NCBI GenBank assembly: GCA_964594125.1
Contig: CAZQLL010000018.1
Span: 29,524-93,523, forward strand
Direction of reading: 5' to 3'
Origin: CAVRZJ01 sp964594125
GTDB lineage: Bacteria; Acidobacteriota; Thermoanaerobaculia; Thermoanaerobaculales; Thermoanaerobaculaceae
Length of the DNA: 64,000 nt
Shown here: positions 36,530 to 45,634 of the stretch, piece after piece
Numbering within the stretch: position 1 is the first letter of the stretch
How the letters are laid out: each line of letters starts with the position of its first letter
Notes under the pieces: generated by a model
Told to the model about the DNA's origin: nothing
What the model saw: only the letters and a program-made list of their open reading frames with translations
Databases searched by the model: none
Position numbers and translations under genes: made by a program

Positions 36530-37585
36530 ATGGCGCACCTGTCGGCAGCTCTGCAACTGGCGTTGTGGGTCGCGCGCAAGGCCAAGGGAACGGCGAGGCT
36601 TCGCTGGGACGGGCGGGAGCTGGTCCTGCATTTCAACAACCTGCAGGTCGTGGCGGTGGAGGGCGACGACAACGACATGCTGGCGCCGGCGTTCGGCCTC
36701 ACGGCGGGCGGCGAGTGGTTCCGCCAGGCGCAGGGCGCCGTGGCGGGCGGCCAGGTGTCGCAGGCTGAGGCGAATGCGGTGGTCAAGCGCGCGCTCGCCG
36801 ACGCCCTGCGCTCGTTCTTCCTCACGCCGGACGCGGCGGTCGAGCTCGAGCAGGAGGCCGGCTTCGAGAGCGGTCCGCTGACCATCTCCTACCCCCACCT
36901 CGCCGTCGAGCTGGTGCTCGGCGGCGACGGCGAGGCGCTGGTGCCGGTGTTCCTCCCGGAGCCGGAACTGGTGCTGCGGCGGCAGCCCGAGTTCCTGCGC
37001 CGCGTCGGCGCCCTCGGCCTCACCGACGAGGCGATGGCGATCCTCGCGAAGATCAACGATGCGCGCACCGCGATGGAGATCGCGGCGCCCTCGCCGCACG
37101 GCAAGGACACCGCGCTGCGGCTGCTGGCCGCCGCCGTGGCGGCCGGCCTGGCCGAGGCCACGCCGCGGCCGCAGGAACCGCAGTTCGTTCCCAGCGCCTT
37201 CGAGGAGCCCGCGCCGCGCCGCCGACGCGGCGTCTGGGGGTGGATCGCCGCTCTCCTGCTGATCGCCGCGGCGGCGGCGGCGCTCTACCTCACGCAGCCG
37301 TGGAAGCCGCGCCGTGCGGCGGGCTCGGGCGGCCCGTGGGCTGTCGCCGTCGACGGGGGCTGCCAGCCCGCGGAGCTCGAGCGGCTGTACCGGCGCCAGG
37401 ACAAAGATCCGGAGAGCTTCTCCGTCGTCCCCTACGGGCAGGGCCAGGAGCCGTGCTACCGGCTCGTTTGGGGGCACTTCCCGACGCGGCAGGCGGCGGA
37501 GGCGGCCGTCCCCGGCATGCCCCAGGGGGTGCTCACGCGTGGGTTCGCCCCGCACGTCGTGCAGGTCGAAGGCGCCCGGCCATGA
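36530..37585 (+). CDS. DUF4388/PATAN-like membrane protein with SPOR-like tail
   Basis: A 351-residue protein. The N-terminal part (about 15-60) has the DUF4388-like pattern KGTARLRWDGRELVLHFNNL. A middle region of about 160 residues includes ALGLTDEAMAILAKINDART, as in effector domains that follow DUF4388. A single membrane helix (about 235-252, WIAALLLIAAAAAALYL) precedes a periplasmic segment with FSVVPYGQGQEPCYRLVWGH resembling a SPOR or ligand-binding fold. It probably works with the next gene, which also has the DUF4388-like start, in surface motility or signalling. Function is inferred only from domain type. Confidence 0.6.
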   Translation: MAHLSAALQLALWVARKAKGTARLRWDGRELVLHFNNLQVVAVEGDDNDMLAPAFGLTAGGEWFRQAQGAVAGGQVSQAEANAVVKRALADALRSFFLTPDAAVELEQEAGFESGPLTISYPHLAVELVLGGDGEALVPVFLPEPELVLRRQPEFLRRVGALGLTDEAMAILAKINDARTAMEIAAPSPHGKDTALRLLAAAVAAGLAEATPRPQEPQFVPSAFEEPAPRRRRGVWGWIAALLLIAAAAAALYLTQPWKPRRAAGSGGPWAVAVDGGCQPAELERLYRRQDKDPESFSVVPYGQGQEPCYRLVWGHFPTRQAAEAAVPGMPQGVLTRGFAPHVVQVEGARP

Positions 37586-37618
37586 GAGCGCACCGCGCCG
37601 TGAGCGCCCGCCGAACGT

Positions 37619-39106
37619 ATGACCGTCTCCAGCGCGCCGACTGAGCGCCTCGCCGCTGGCGGGGTGGCGGAGCGTCTGCGGGAGCTGGGGCGCCGCCGCG
37701 CCACCGGCAGGCTCGACCTGGTGGCAGACCAGGCGCGCCGGCAGCTCTGGTTCGCCGGCGGGCGGGTGTGCGCGGTCGCCTCGGACGCGGAGAACGAGAA
37801 GCTGGGGTCGTGGCTGGTCGCGCAGGGTCTGCTCGATCCCGCACAGATGGCTGTGGCGCTGCTGCGCCAGCCGGACGGCGAGCGGTTCGGGGCGTTTCTC
37901 GTCCGCGAGGGGACCGTTGCGGGGGAAAGCCTCGGCGAAGCGCTCGCCGCGCTCGCGGTTGCCATCGTCGCACGGCTGATCGGCGTGCCCGTGGAATGTG
38001 CCTTTGCCGAGGACGGGCGGCTCGACGGCGCCATCCCGATGGTGGACATGCCGGTCGAATCGCTGCTGGTGGCCGCAGTGCGGCAGTGCGAGGACCTCGC
38101 CGGCCTCGAGGCGCTGGCGCCGGAGGCGAGCTTCCCGGTCCGTGCCGAGGCGGGGGACATCGGCGGCCGCGTACAGCTCTCGCCGCAGGAGAGCTACCTC
38201 CTGTCGCGTGTCGACGGGTGCCTGAGCGTCGCGCAGCTCCGCCGCGTGGCGCCGCTCGCCCGCGACGAGCTGACCCGCTGCCTCGCGGCGCTGGCGGTGG
38301 CCGGCGTGGTCGTTCTGCGCAGCGCGCCGCCGGCGCCGCCGGCGATGCGGACGGAAAAGGCCGCGGCGCCGTCGCCGGAGGCGGCCCCGCCCGCGGCGAC
38401 GCTCTCGCCCGAGCAGCGGCGCGAGCTCGAGGACGTCGCGCTGCTCGCCGCCGAGTGCCGCGACCGCGACTACTACCGCCGCCTGGGCCTGACGCACGGC
38501 GCGACGATCAACCAGGTTCACGAGCGTTACCGGGAGTTCGCACGCCTGTACAGCCCGGACCGCGCCGCCGAGCCCCACCTGCGCACGCTGCGGCGCGAGC
38601 TGGCGGAGATCCAGGCGGCGCTCACCGAGGCCTACGAAACGCTCATCAACCCCGAACTCCGGGCCCGCTACAACGAGAGCCTGCGGGCGAACGCCCCGCA
38701 GACCTCGGCGGGGCGCGCGGCGGACCAGCAGCGGCAGCGCGCCCGCCGGGAGCTCGCCCGGGCCAACGTGCAGCGGGCGGAGGCCCTGGTCCGGGCGGGA
38801 GACTTCGGCGCCGCGGTGCAGCTCCTCGGGGAGGCGGTCCGCGCGGAGCCGACGGCCGACACCCTGCTGCTGCTGGCGCGCATCGAGCAGCGCAACCCGA
38901 TGTGGGCCAGCCGCGCCCTCGGCCACCTGCGGGAGGCAATCGCGCTCGACCCGCAGCACACCGACTCATGGCTCGAGCTGGCCGCCTTCTGGGGCCGAAA
39001 GGGCCAGAAGGATCGCCAGATCGAGTGCCTCGAGAAGGTCGCCGCCTACGATCCCGGCCATTCCGACGCGGCGCGCGCCCTCGCCGTGCTCAGGGGCAAG
39101 GGCTAG
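37619..39106 (+). CDS. DUF4388 plus degenerate J-domain plus TPR protein
   Basis: A 495-residue soluble protein. The N-terminus has a DUF4388-like fold (TGRLDLVADQARRQLWFAGG, then RVCAVASDAENEKLGSWLVA). A DnaJ-like segment follows (about 280-350: DYYRRLGLTHGATINQVHER, YREFARLYSPDRA), with SPD in place of the HPD needed to stimulate DnaK, so it is probably inactive as a co-chaperone. The C-terminus holds TPR-like helices (RAEALVRAGDFGAAVQLLGE, LREAIALDPQHTDSWLELAA). It follows the previous gene by 33 nt. Confidence 0.7.
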   Translation: MTVSSAPTERLAAGGVAERLRELGRRRATGRLDLVADQARRQLWFAGGRVCAVASDAENEKLGSWLVAQGLLDPAQMAVALLRQPDGERFGAFLVREGTVAGESLGEALAALAVAIVARLIGVPVECAFAEDGRLDGAIPMVDMPVESLLVAAVRQCEDLAGLEALAPEASFPVRAEAGDIGGRVQLSPQESYLLSRVDGCLSVAQLRRVAPLARDELTRCLAALAVAGVVVLRSAPPAPPAMRTEKAAAPSPEAAPPAATLSPEQRRELEDVALLAAECRDRDYYRRLGLTHGATINQVHERYREFARLYSPDRAAEPHLRTLRRELAEIQAALTEAYETLINPELRARYNESLRANAPQTSAGRAADQQRQRARRELARANVQRAEALVRAGDFGAAVQLLGEAVRAEPTADTLLLLARIEQRNPMWASRALGHLREAIALDPQHTDSWLELAAFWGRKGQKDRQIECLEKVAAYDPGHSDAARALAVLRGKG

Positions 39107-39136
39107 CCGGGAGCCGCCGGCGCCGGCGAGGTGCGG

Positions 39137-39604
39137 ATGCCCTGGATCGTCGACGGCAACAACGTCGCGCGCGGCGGCGACCGCGGTCGGGTGCGGGTCG
39201 CGGCGCTCGCGGTGGCCAGGGGCGAGCGGGTGCGGCTGCTCGTCGTCTTCGACGGCGCGCCGCCCGCCGGCACAGAGCCGGTCGAGCGGCTCGGCGCGGT
39301 GGAGGTGCGCTACGTGCCCCACGCCGATGCCGCCATCCTTGCGGCGCTCTCGGCACGCGGCGCCGGCTGGGTGCTCGCCACCGACGACCGCGCGCTCGCC
39401 GCGGCGGCGAAGGCCCGCGGCGCCCGCGTCGTTTCCGCCGGAGAGTTCCGCGCCAAGGCCGAGCGCGCCGCGGCTTCCGGCCCGCCGCGCGAGCCGGGGG
39501 GCGGGACGCTCGCTGCCGAGCTCGCCTGGTTCCGCGACCCGGCGAACCGGCTCGCCGGCGGCGGCGGCGGATCCCGGCACGTGCGGCGGCGGAAAGGGCG
39601 ATGA
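39137..39604 (+). CDS. NYN-domain (PIN-like) RNase family protein
   Basis: A 155-residue protein with the NYN/YacP-like nuclease fold: PWIVDGNNVARGG at the start carries the first acidic metal site, LLVVFDGAPPAG the second, and GWVLATDDRALAAAAKARGA the third (TDD). It probably cuts RNA. The ATG at 39137 is chosen; a GTG at 39131 would add two residues. It lies 30 nt after the TPR gene and converges on rnpB. Confidence 0.75.
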   Translation: MPWIVDGNNVARGGDRGRVRVAALAVARGERVRLLVVFDGAPPAGTEPVERLGAVEVRYVPHADAAILAALSARGAGWVLATDDRALAAAAKARGARVVSAGEFRAKAERAAASGPPREPGGGTLAAELAWFRDPANRLAGGGGGSRHVRRRKGR

Positions 39605-39783
39605 CGGCGCCGTGCGCTCGTCCGCGCGCGGCGCCGCGCTCTCGCGCCTCCGCGCGGCACTGCATGACCCGTGGCTGAAGGAGGCGCTTCCAAAGGGAAC
39701 GGCGGACCCGCTCCCGGCAACGCCGTGGCGAGCGGGAGTGCGCCCCCCGCTCATGCTCGTCCCCATGCCCACACCGAAGTGAA
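39605..39783. other. Intergenic between NYN gene and rnpB
   Basis: About 180 bp. ORFs run through it but show no protein family. No terminator with a T-run is seen for either convergent transcript. Confidence 0.3.
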
Positions 39784-40180
39784 GAGCACCAGAGGAGGCG
39801 ATAAGCCGAATCCTGTCCCCGCCCGCAAGGGGCAGGGGGCGCTCATTCATCTTGGCCGGCCGTTTCCGGACGGCTCCAGCGGCCTACCCGGGGGTCTCCC
39901 GCCTTGCGGCGTTGCCGGTGGTGGGACCCGTCGACCCCCCTATTTGGCCTTGCTCCGCACGGGGTTTGCCATGCCCCGACCGTCGCCGGTCGAGCGGTGG
40001 GCTCTTACCCCACCTTTTCACCCTTACCCCGCCTCGCGGCGGGGCGGTATGTTCTCTGTGGCACTTTCCCTCGCGTTGCCGCGGCTGGGCGTTACCCAGC
40101 GTGCCCCCACACGTGGAGTTCGGACTTTCCTCGGCGCCGCCGCGAGGCGGAGCCGCGAGCGCCAGCCTCCTCTGGTGCTC
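39784..40180 (-). ncRNA. rnpB: RNase P RNA (bacterial type A)
   Basis: The ~397-nt catalytic RNA of RNase P, which matures tRNA 5' ends. Minus-strand signatures: GAGGAAAGTCCGAACTCC (40132-40115), AGAGAACATACCGCC, GGTAAGGGTGAAAAGGTGGG, AGGCCAAATAGG, GATGAATGAGCGCC and the 3' ACAGGATTCGGCTTATCGCC (39816-39797). The ends pair in a perfect 16-bp P1 (GAGCACCAGAGGAGGC with GCCTCCTCTGGTGCTC), which fixes both boundaries. A TATACT -10 (40190-40185) places the start near 40178. The P15 loop region and L15 GGTAA-type segments are present, consistent with the ancestral A form. Confidence 0.95.
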
Positions 40181-40184
40181 TACA

Positions 40185-40232
40185 AGTATAGCGCGATGCC
40201 GGCCCGGGCCCGACCCGCGTTACGATACGGGG
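40185..40232. promoter_or_regulatory. Divergent promoters of rnpB and the LD-carboxypeptidase gene
   Basis: TATACT on the minus strand (40190-40185) serves rnpB. TACGAT on the plus strand (40221-40226) lies 6 nt before the ldcA-like ATG. The two -10 boxes are only 30 bp apart, so their -35 regions must overlap. Confidence 0.6.
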
Positions 40233-41144
40233 ATGAAAGCTCGTCCGCGTCCGCTGCCCCGGCCTCTCGTCCCCGGTGACACCGTCGGCGTCGTTGCGAT
40301 GGCGAGCGCGCCGCCCGCCTCGGCGCTTGCCGGCGGTGTGGCGTGGCTCGAGGCCGCGGGGTACCGCGTCCGCGTCGCCGGCCCCCGGCCCCGGCGGGGC
40401 GCCTACACCGCCGGCAGCGACGAGGAGCGTGCCGCCGCCATCCACGAGATGATCGACGGCGGCGTCAAGGCGCTGGTCGCGGCGCGCGGCGGATACGGCG
40501 TGATGCGCCTGCTGCCGCTGCTCGACTGGGACCGGCTGGCGGCGTGGGGCGGCTGGGTGGTGGGGTTCTCCGACATCACTGCACTGCACGCAGCGCTCAT
40601 GCATCGCTTCCCGTGCGCGTCGCTGCACGGCCCTCTGGCGGTCACACTCCGCCGCCACGCCCCAAGCGCCCGGCTGCTCGGCGAGTGGCTGGCCGGGCGG
40701 GCGCCACGCCGCCTGTTCTCGTTCAGCGAGCGCCGCGTCGTCCGGCCGGGCCGGGCGCGCGGGATCGCCGTGGGCGGCAACCTGTCGCTGCTGGCGGCGC
40801 TCGTGGGCACCGACTGGGAGCCGGATTACGACGGGTCGGTGCTGTTCATCGAGGACGTCAACGAGCCCGGGTACAGCATCGACCGCTTGTTGACCCAGTT
40901 GCGCCTCTCTTCTAGACTCGGCCGGGTCAAGGCGGTCGTCGCAGGGCGGATGGCCCGCTGTGGGCTCGGCGAGGTGGGTTGGCGGCAGCGGTGGCCGCGC
41001 CTGCTCGTCGAGGCGGCGCCGAATGCGGCGGTGATCATCGAGGGGCTGCCGTTCGGCCACGGCGTGGCGAACGTGCCGATCCCCCTCGGTGTCGAGGTCG
41101 AGGTGGACTCGGCCCGCGGTACGTTGACCTGGGGAGGGCGCTAG
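40233..41144 (+). CDS. ldcA: LD-carboxypeptidase (peptidase S66)
   Basis: A 303-residue S66 serine peptidase that trims the terminal D-Ala from murein tetrapeptides. VPGDTVGVVAMASAPP starts the fold; the nucleophile is Ser113 in VGFSDITALHAAL, after ARGGYGVMRLLP. The Glu/His partners are in LFIEDVNEPGYSIDRLLTQL and GLPFGHG. It has no signal peptide, so it acts in the cytoplasm in recycling. The gene appears leaderless. Confidence 0.9.
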   Translation: MKARPRPLPRPLVPGDTVGVVAMASAPPASALAGGVAWLEAAGYRVRVAGPRPRRGAYTAGSDEERAAAIHEMIDGGVKALVAARGGYGVMRLLPLLDWDRLAAWGGWVVGFSDITALHAALMHRFPCASLHGPLAVTLRRHAPSARLLGEWLAGRAPRRLFSFSERRVVRPGRARGIAVGGNLSLLAALVGTDWEPDYDGSVLFIEDVNEPGYSIDRLLTQLRLSSRLGRVKAVVAGRMARCGLGEVGWRQRWPRLLVEAAPNAAVIIEGLPFGHGVANVPIPLGVEVEVDSARGTLTWGGR

Positions 41145-41930
41145 GTGGCCAGGATGCGCGTCGGCGGAGGAGCGGACTCGGTGCCCGAGGAGTTCATCCG
41201 GCGCTTCCCCGCTGGAGCGGTGATCTTCAACGAGGGCGACCCCGGCTGCGACATGTTCATCATCCAGCAGGGGCAGGTGGCGATCTCGCGCCGCGTCGGC
41301 CGGCAGGTGCGGCAGCTTGCGGTGCTCGAGAAGGGCGACTTCTTCGGCGAGATGGCGTTGCTCGAGGACTACCCGGAGCGTTCCGCGACGGCGAAGGCCC
41401 AGACCGACGTCGAGGTGCTGCAGCTCCGCGGCGCCGATCTCGAGCTGCTGGTGCGCCGCCGTCCCAGCGTCGCGCTGCGCATGATGGCCAAGCTCTCGGA
41501 GCGCCTGCGCGAAGCCAATCGCCGCGCCGGCGAGGCGGCCGGCGGCGGCACGGAGCACCTCGAGTACTTCGCGATGCCGACCAGCCAGGGGATCGAGGCG
41601 TGGGCGCTGCTCGTGCACCCGCAGTCGGGCCGCCTGTTCCCGCTGCGCCCGGTTGGCGAGACGTCGATCGGCCGCCACGACCCGGTGACCGGCGTGACGC
41701 CGGACGTCGACCTCAACTCGCTCGACCCCGACCGCACGGTGTCGCGCCGCCACGCCGTGGTGCGCTCGCACGAGGGCGCCCTGACCGTCACCGAGACGAA
41801 CGCCGAGACCAACGGCACGTTCGTCAACGGCGGCAAGCTGGAGCCTTTCAAGGAATACCCGCTCGCCAACGGCGACCAGCTCCAGCTCGCCCTCGTCACT
41901 CTCCGCGTGCAGCTCGTCGGCGCGGGATGA
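41145..41930 (+). CDS. Cyclic-nucleotide-binding plus FHA domain protein
   Basis: A 261-residue signalling protein. An N-terminal cNMP-binding (CAP-type) domain (about 15-125: FPAGAVIFNEGDPGCDMFII; EKGDFFGEMALLEDYPERSA) is joined to a C-terminal FHA domain (about 165-255: SIGRHDPVTGVTPDVDLNSL, SRRHAVVRSHEG, ETNGTFVNGGKL) that would bind phosphothreonine. There is no DNA-binding domain. The GTG directly follows the ldcA stop. It overlaps recG by ATGA. It could connect Ser/Thr kinases with a second-messenger input. Confidence 0.85.
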   Translation: MARMRVGGGADSVPEEFIRRFPAGAVIFNEGDPGCDMFIIQQGQVAISRRVGRQVRQLAVLEKGDFFGEMALLEDYPERSATAKAQTDVEVLQLRGADLELLVRRRPSVALRMMAKLSERLREANRRAGEAAGGGTEHLEYFAMPTSQGIEAWALLVHPQSGRLFPLRPVGETSIGRHDPVTGVTPDVDLNSLDPDRTVSRRHAVVRSHEGALTVTETNAETNGTFVNGGKLEPFKEYPLANGDQLQLALVTLRVQLVGAG

Positions 41931-44044
41931 CGGACCCCGCTCGGCCGCCCTTCGGCATTGCGCTCGACAGCCCGCTGTCCGCTGTGGCGGGAGTCGGCCC
42001 GACGCGCGCGCGGGCGCTCGCCGCGGCGGGCATGGCGACGGTGCGCGACCTGCTGGCGTGGCTGCCGCACCGCTGGGAGGACCGCTCCGCCGTACGGCCG
42101 ATCGCGGCGCTCGGCGTCGCGGGAGAGGCGGTGACCGTGCACGGCCGACTCGCCGCCGTGCGCGAGCGGTTCGTGAGGGGCCGCCGCCTGCGCCTCGTGG
42201 TGGCGAGAGTCGAAGACGACTCCGGCGCCGTTCCCGTGGTGTGGTTCAACCAGCCCTATCTGGCGCGCTCGCTCAAGGAGGGCGCGCGCGTGTGGATGCA
42301 CGGGACGCTGCGCGCCAGGCGCGGCGGCGGCATCGAGCTGGTTTCGCCCGAGTGGGAGGAGGACGACGACGGGACGCCGCTCCACCTCGGCCGCGTCGTC
42401 CCGATCTACCGCCGGATCGAGGGGCTCAACGGGCGGCGGCTGCGGGCGCTGGCGGCGGCCGCGCTGGACGCTCTCGCCGAGAGCGACGACCCGCTGCGCG
42501 AGTGGCTGCCGGCCGGTCTGCGCGGCGTGACGCGGACGGCGGCGCTGCGGGCGGTCCACTTCCCCGCCGCGCCGCCCGGCGGGGGAGCGGCGGAGCGGCT
42601 CCTCGCCGACCTCGCGGCGCGCCGCACCCCGGCCCACATCCGTCTCGCGTTCGAGGAGCTGCTGGCGCTCGCCGCCACGCTGGAGCGCGAGCGCCTGAGG
42701 CGGCGGCAACAGCGGGCGGCGGCGGCGCGCATCGACGATGCCGTGCGCGAGCGGGCGCGGGACGTGCTGCCGTTCCACCTCACCGGCGGGCAGCGGCGGG
42801 CGCTCGCCGAGATCGTCTCCGATCTGCAGCGGCCATACCCGATGGCGCGCCTGCTGCAGGGCGACGTCGGGTCGGGCAAGACGATCGTCGCGGTGCTCGC
42901 CGCGCTCGTCATGCTCGCATCGGGCGCCCAGGTCGCGCTGCTCGCGCCGACCGAGCTGCTGGCCGGGCAACACCTGGCAACGGTGTCGCGCCTGCTGGCG
43001 CCGGCCGGGCACGCCATCGCGCCGCTGGTCGGCTCGCTGCGGGCCGCGGAGAAGCGACGGGTGCGCGACCGCCTGGCTGCGGGCGAGCCGATGCTCGTTG
43101 TCGGCACCCATGCCCTGCTCGAGGACGACGTTGCGTTCTCCCGGCTCGGCCTGGCGATCATCGACGAGCAGCACCGCTTCGGCGCCGCGCAGCGCCAGCG
43201 TCTGCTCGCGAAGGGCAGCGCGCCGCACCTGCTCGTGATGACCGCCACGCCGATCCCGCGCTCGCTCGCCCTCACGCTCTACGGCGACCTCGACGTCTCC
43301 CTGATCGACGGGCTCCCGGCCGGCCGCCGGCCCGTGCGCACGCTGGTGCGCAGTGACGCGGCGCGCGCGCGGCTGCTGGCCTTCGTCGCCGGCGCGCTGG
43401 CGTCGGGTGAGCAGGCGTACTGGGTGTTCCCGGCGATCGAGGAGTCCGGGAAGAGCGGGCTGAAGGCGCTCGAGCGCCACGCAGGCGAGATCGCCGCGGC
43501 GCTGGCGGGCGTCCGCTGCGCGGTGGTCCACGGCCGTCTCCCGGCCGCGGAGCGCGACGCCGCGATGCGCGCGTTCGCGGCCGGCGACGTGCAGCTCCTC
43601 CTCGCCACCACCGTCGTGGAGGTCGGCGTCGACGTCCCGAACGCCTCGCTCATGGTGATCGAGAACGCCGAGCGCTTCGGGCTCGCGCAGCTCCACCAGC
43701 TCCGCGGCCGCGTCGGCCGCGGGGCTCGCGGCTCGACCTGCGTCCTGCTCGCGGGCGCCGGCTGCTCGCCGGAAGCGAGGGAGCGGCTCGAAATCGTGGC
43801 GGCGACGGCCGACGGCTTCCGCATCGCCGAGGAGGACCTGCGGCTGCGCGGCCCGGGCGAGATCACCGGCGCGCGGCAGTGGGGGCGGCCCGAACTGCGG
43901 GTGGCGAGCTTGGCGGTGCACCGCGCCGAGCTGGAGGCGGCGCGCGAGACGGCCGCGGCGGCGGCGGCGGCAGGCCGCCTCGACGAGCTCTGCCGGGCGC
44001 TCGGGCTCGCCGATCGCCCGGCGGCGGCCATCCCGTCGGCATGA
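41927..44044 (+). CDS. recG: ATP-dependent DNA helicase RecG
   Basis: A 705-residue branch-migration helicase that remodels stalled forks and Holliday junctions. The N-terminal wedge/OB domain includes VAGVGPTRARALAAAGMATV and WFNQPYLARSLKEGARVW. Helicase motifs: LLQGDVGSGKTIVA (Walker A), LAIIDEQHRFG (DEQH, typical of RecG), MTATPIPRSLALTLYGDLDV, VVEVGVDVPNASLMVIENAE and LHQLRGRVGRG. Length is normal. The start overlaps the previous stop (ATGA). Confidence 0.94.
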   Translation: MTDPARPPFGIALDSPLSAVAGVGPTRARALAAAGMATVRDLLAWLPHRWEDRSAVRPIAALGVAGEAVTVHGRLAAVRERFVRGRRLRLVVARVEDDSGAVPVVWFNQPYLARSLKEGARVWMHGTLRARRGGGIELVSPEWEEDDDGTPLHLGRVVPIYRRIEGLNGRRLRALAAAALDALAESDDPLREWLPAGLRGVTRTAALRAVHFPAAPPGGGAAERLLADLAARRTPAHIRLAFEELLALAATLERERLRRRQQRAAAARIDDAVRERARDVLPFHLTGGQRRALAEIVSDLQRPYPMARLLQGDVGSGKTIVAVLAALVMLASGAQVALLAPTELLAGQHLATVSRLLAPAGHAIAPLVGSLRAAEKRRVRDRLAAGEPMLVVGTHALLEDDVAFSRLGLAIIDEQHRFGAAQRQRLLAKGSAPHLLVMTATPIPRSLALTLYGDLDVSLIDGLPAGRRPVRTLVRSDAARARLLAFVAGALASGEQAYWVFPAIEESGKSGLKALERHAGEIAAALAGVRCAVVHGRLPAAERDAAMRAFAAGDVQLLLATTVVEVGVDVPNASLMVIENAERFGLAQLHQLRGRVGRGARGSTCVLLAGAGCSPEARERLEIVAATADGFRIAEEDLRLRGPGEITGARQWGRPELRVASLAVHRAELEAARETAAAAAAAGRLDELCRALGLADRPAAAIPSA

Positions 44045-44164
44045 CGTCGTCTTCGCCCGCGGGGCGGGCCCGCCCATGAGCGACGCGCCGCAACCCGCGC
44101 ACCGCGGACCACCAGCAACCAACCGTGCGTCTCCCTCTCTCCGCAAACCCGGTAAAATGCATCC

Positions 44165-45622
44165 ATGGCCAACCCTGAGCACCTGCGCCTGCTCCCGACC
44201 CCCGACTGGCAGCGCTGGCGCGCCGAGAACCCGAAGATCGCGCCCGACCTCACCGACGCCGACCTCGCGGGCGCCGACCTGCGCGGGAAGGACCTGTCGC
44301 GCGCCGTCATGACGCGGGCCAACCTGCGCGGCGTCAACTTCACAGGGTGCAACCTGACCGCGGCGCGCCTGACCGGCGCGCAGGTCGCCGACGCCGTGTT
44401 CGACGCCGCCAACTGCTCCGCCGTCCACTTCGACCTCCTCGAGATGCGCGGCTGCACGTTCCGCGGCACCGTGTTCAACGACGCGTCGTTCCGCGGCACC
44501 GACATGCTCAAATGCGACCTCTCCGGCGCGAAGATGCCGCAGGTCAACCTCGAAGGCGCGATACTCGAAGGCGCCGACCTCGCGGGCGCCGACCTCACGG
44601 GCGCCAGCCTGCGCGGCGCGCGCATGCTCGGGGCGCGGCTCGACGGCGCCCGGTTGTGCAACGCGGTGCTGGAGAACGTCGATCTCACCGGCAACGAGAT
44701 GACCGGCGCAGACCTCTCTGGAGCGTACGGGCTGCGCTGTCAGCTCACAGGGGCGAACCTGTCGCGGGCCGTGATGCGCAAGGCGAATCTGCGCGAGGCC
44801 GACCTGCTGCGCGCCAACCTCGCCGGCGCCGACCTCGAGGGAGCGGAGCTCGGGCACTGCGTGCTCGCGGGCGCCAACCTCGAGAAGGCCCGGCTCGTCG
44901 CGTGCGACGCCCAGGCGGCCGACCTGCGCGAGGCGACGATCGCTGGAGCGGTGCTCGACGGGGTGCAGCTCGCCGGCGCGCAGCTCGCCGGGCTCGACTT
45001 CCGCACCTGCACGCTGGGGCGGGCGCCAATGGTGCGCGCCAACCTCACGGGCGCGGTCTTCACCAAGCTCAACCTGCGCAACTGGCGGTTCGAGCAGGCG
45101 AGACTGGACGGCGCCGAGATGCGCGAGGTCGACCTCGAGAACGCGAACCTCGAGGGGGCGAAGGCTCAGGGCGTCCAGCTCCGCGGCGCCCGTCTGCGGC
45201 AGGCCAACCTCGCGCAGGCGCAGCTCACCAACGCCGATCTGTCCGGCACCGACCTCATCCTCGCGAACCTGCAGGCCGCCGATCTCTCGGGCTCCGACCT
45301 CCGCTTCGCCAAGCTCGTCGGCGCCAACTGCACCGGCGGTGCGCTGCGCTGGACCGACCTGCGCAACGCCGACCTCACCAAGGCCGCGACCGCCGGGTGC
45401 GCCTTCCGCGGCGCGCGTCTGGCGAAGACGAAGCTGCCGGCCGCGAAGCTTTACCTCAAGGTGTGGGTGGCGCTCTCGGCGCTGTGGAGCGCCGGCGCGC
45501 GCAAGCGCCAGGAGGCGGTACAGCGCGAGGAGCAGCGGCGGCTGCGCGACACCGTCAAGCTGGTGCGCGAGATGGACCAGCGGGACCCGCGGCTTCGCCG
45601 CCGCGGCGGCCAGCAGCGCTGA
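44165..45622 (+). CDS. Long pentapeptide-repeat protein
   Basis: A 485-residue protein, of which about residues 35-425 consist of A(D/N)LXX pentapeptide repeats (ADLAGADLRGKDLSRAVMTR onward), forming a right-handed quadrilateral beta-helix with some 75 coils' worth of repeats. A charged C-terminal helix (RKRQEAVQREEQRRLRDTVK) follows. It has no signal or membrane segment. Some pentapeptide proteins mimic DNA and protect gyrase, but many have no known role. A TAAAAT -10 lies 6 nt before the ATG (44153-44158), so the mRNA is probably leaderless. Confidence 0.85.
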   Translation: MANPEHLRLLPTPDWQRWRAENPKIAPDLTDADLAGADLRGKDLSRAVMTRANLRGVNFTGCNLTAARLTGAQVADAVFDAANCSAVHFDLLEMRGCTFRGTVFNDASFRGTDMLKCDLSGAKMPQVNLEGAILEGADLAGADLTGASLRGARMLGARLDGARLCNAVLENVDLTGNEMTGADLSGAYGLRCQLTGANLSRAVMRKANLREADLLRANLAGADLEGAELGHCVLAGANLEKARLVACDAQAADLREATIAGAVLDGVQLAGAQLAGLDFRTCTLGRAPMVRANLTGAVFTKLNLRNWRFEQARLDGAEMREVDLENANLEGAKAQGVQLRGARLRQANLAQAQLTNADLSGTDLILANLQAADLSGSDLRFAKLVGANCTGGALRWTDLRNADLTKAATAGCAFRGARLAKTKLPAAKLYLKVWVALSALWSAGARKRQEAVQREEQRRLRDTVKLVREMDQRDPRLRRRGGQQR

Positions 45623-45634
45623 CCGGGCGGGCGC

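Noticed and set aside
39671..40279. Protein ORFs across 39.7-40.2 kb on the plus strand
   Set aside because: They lie antisense to rnpB and contain no protein-family signature; the conserved RNA motifs and closing P1 stem are decisive.
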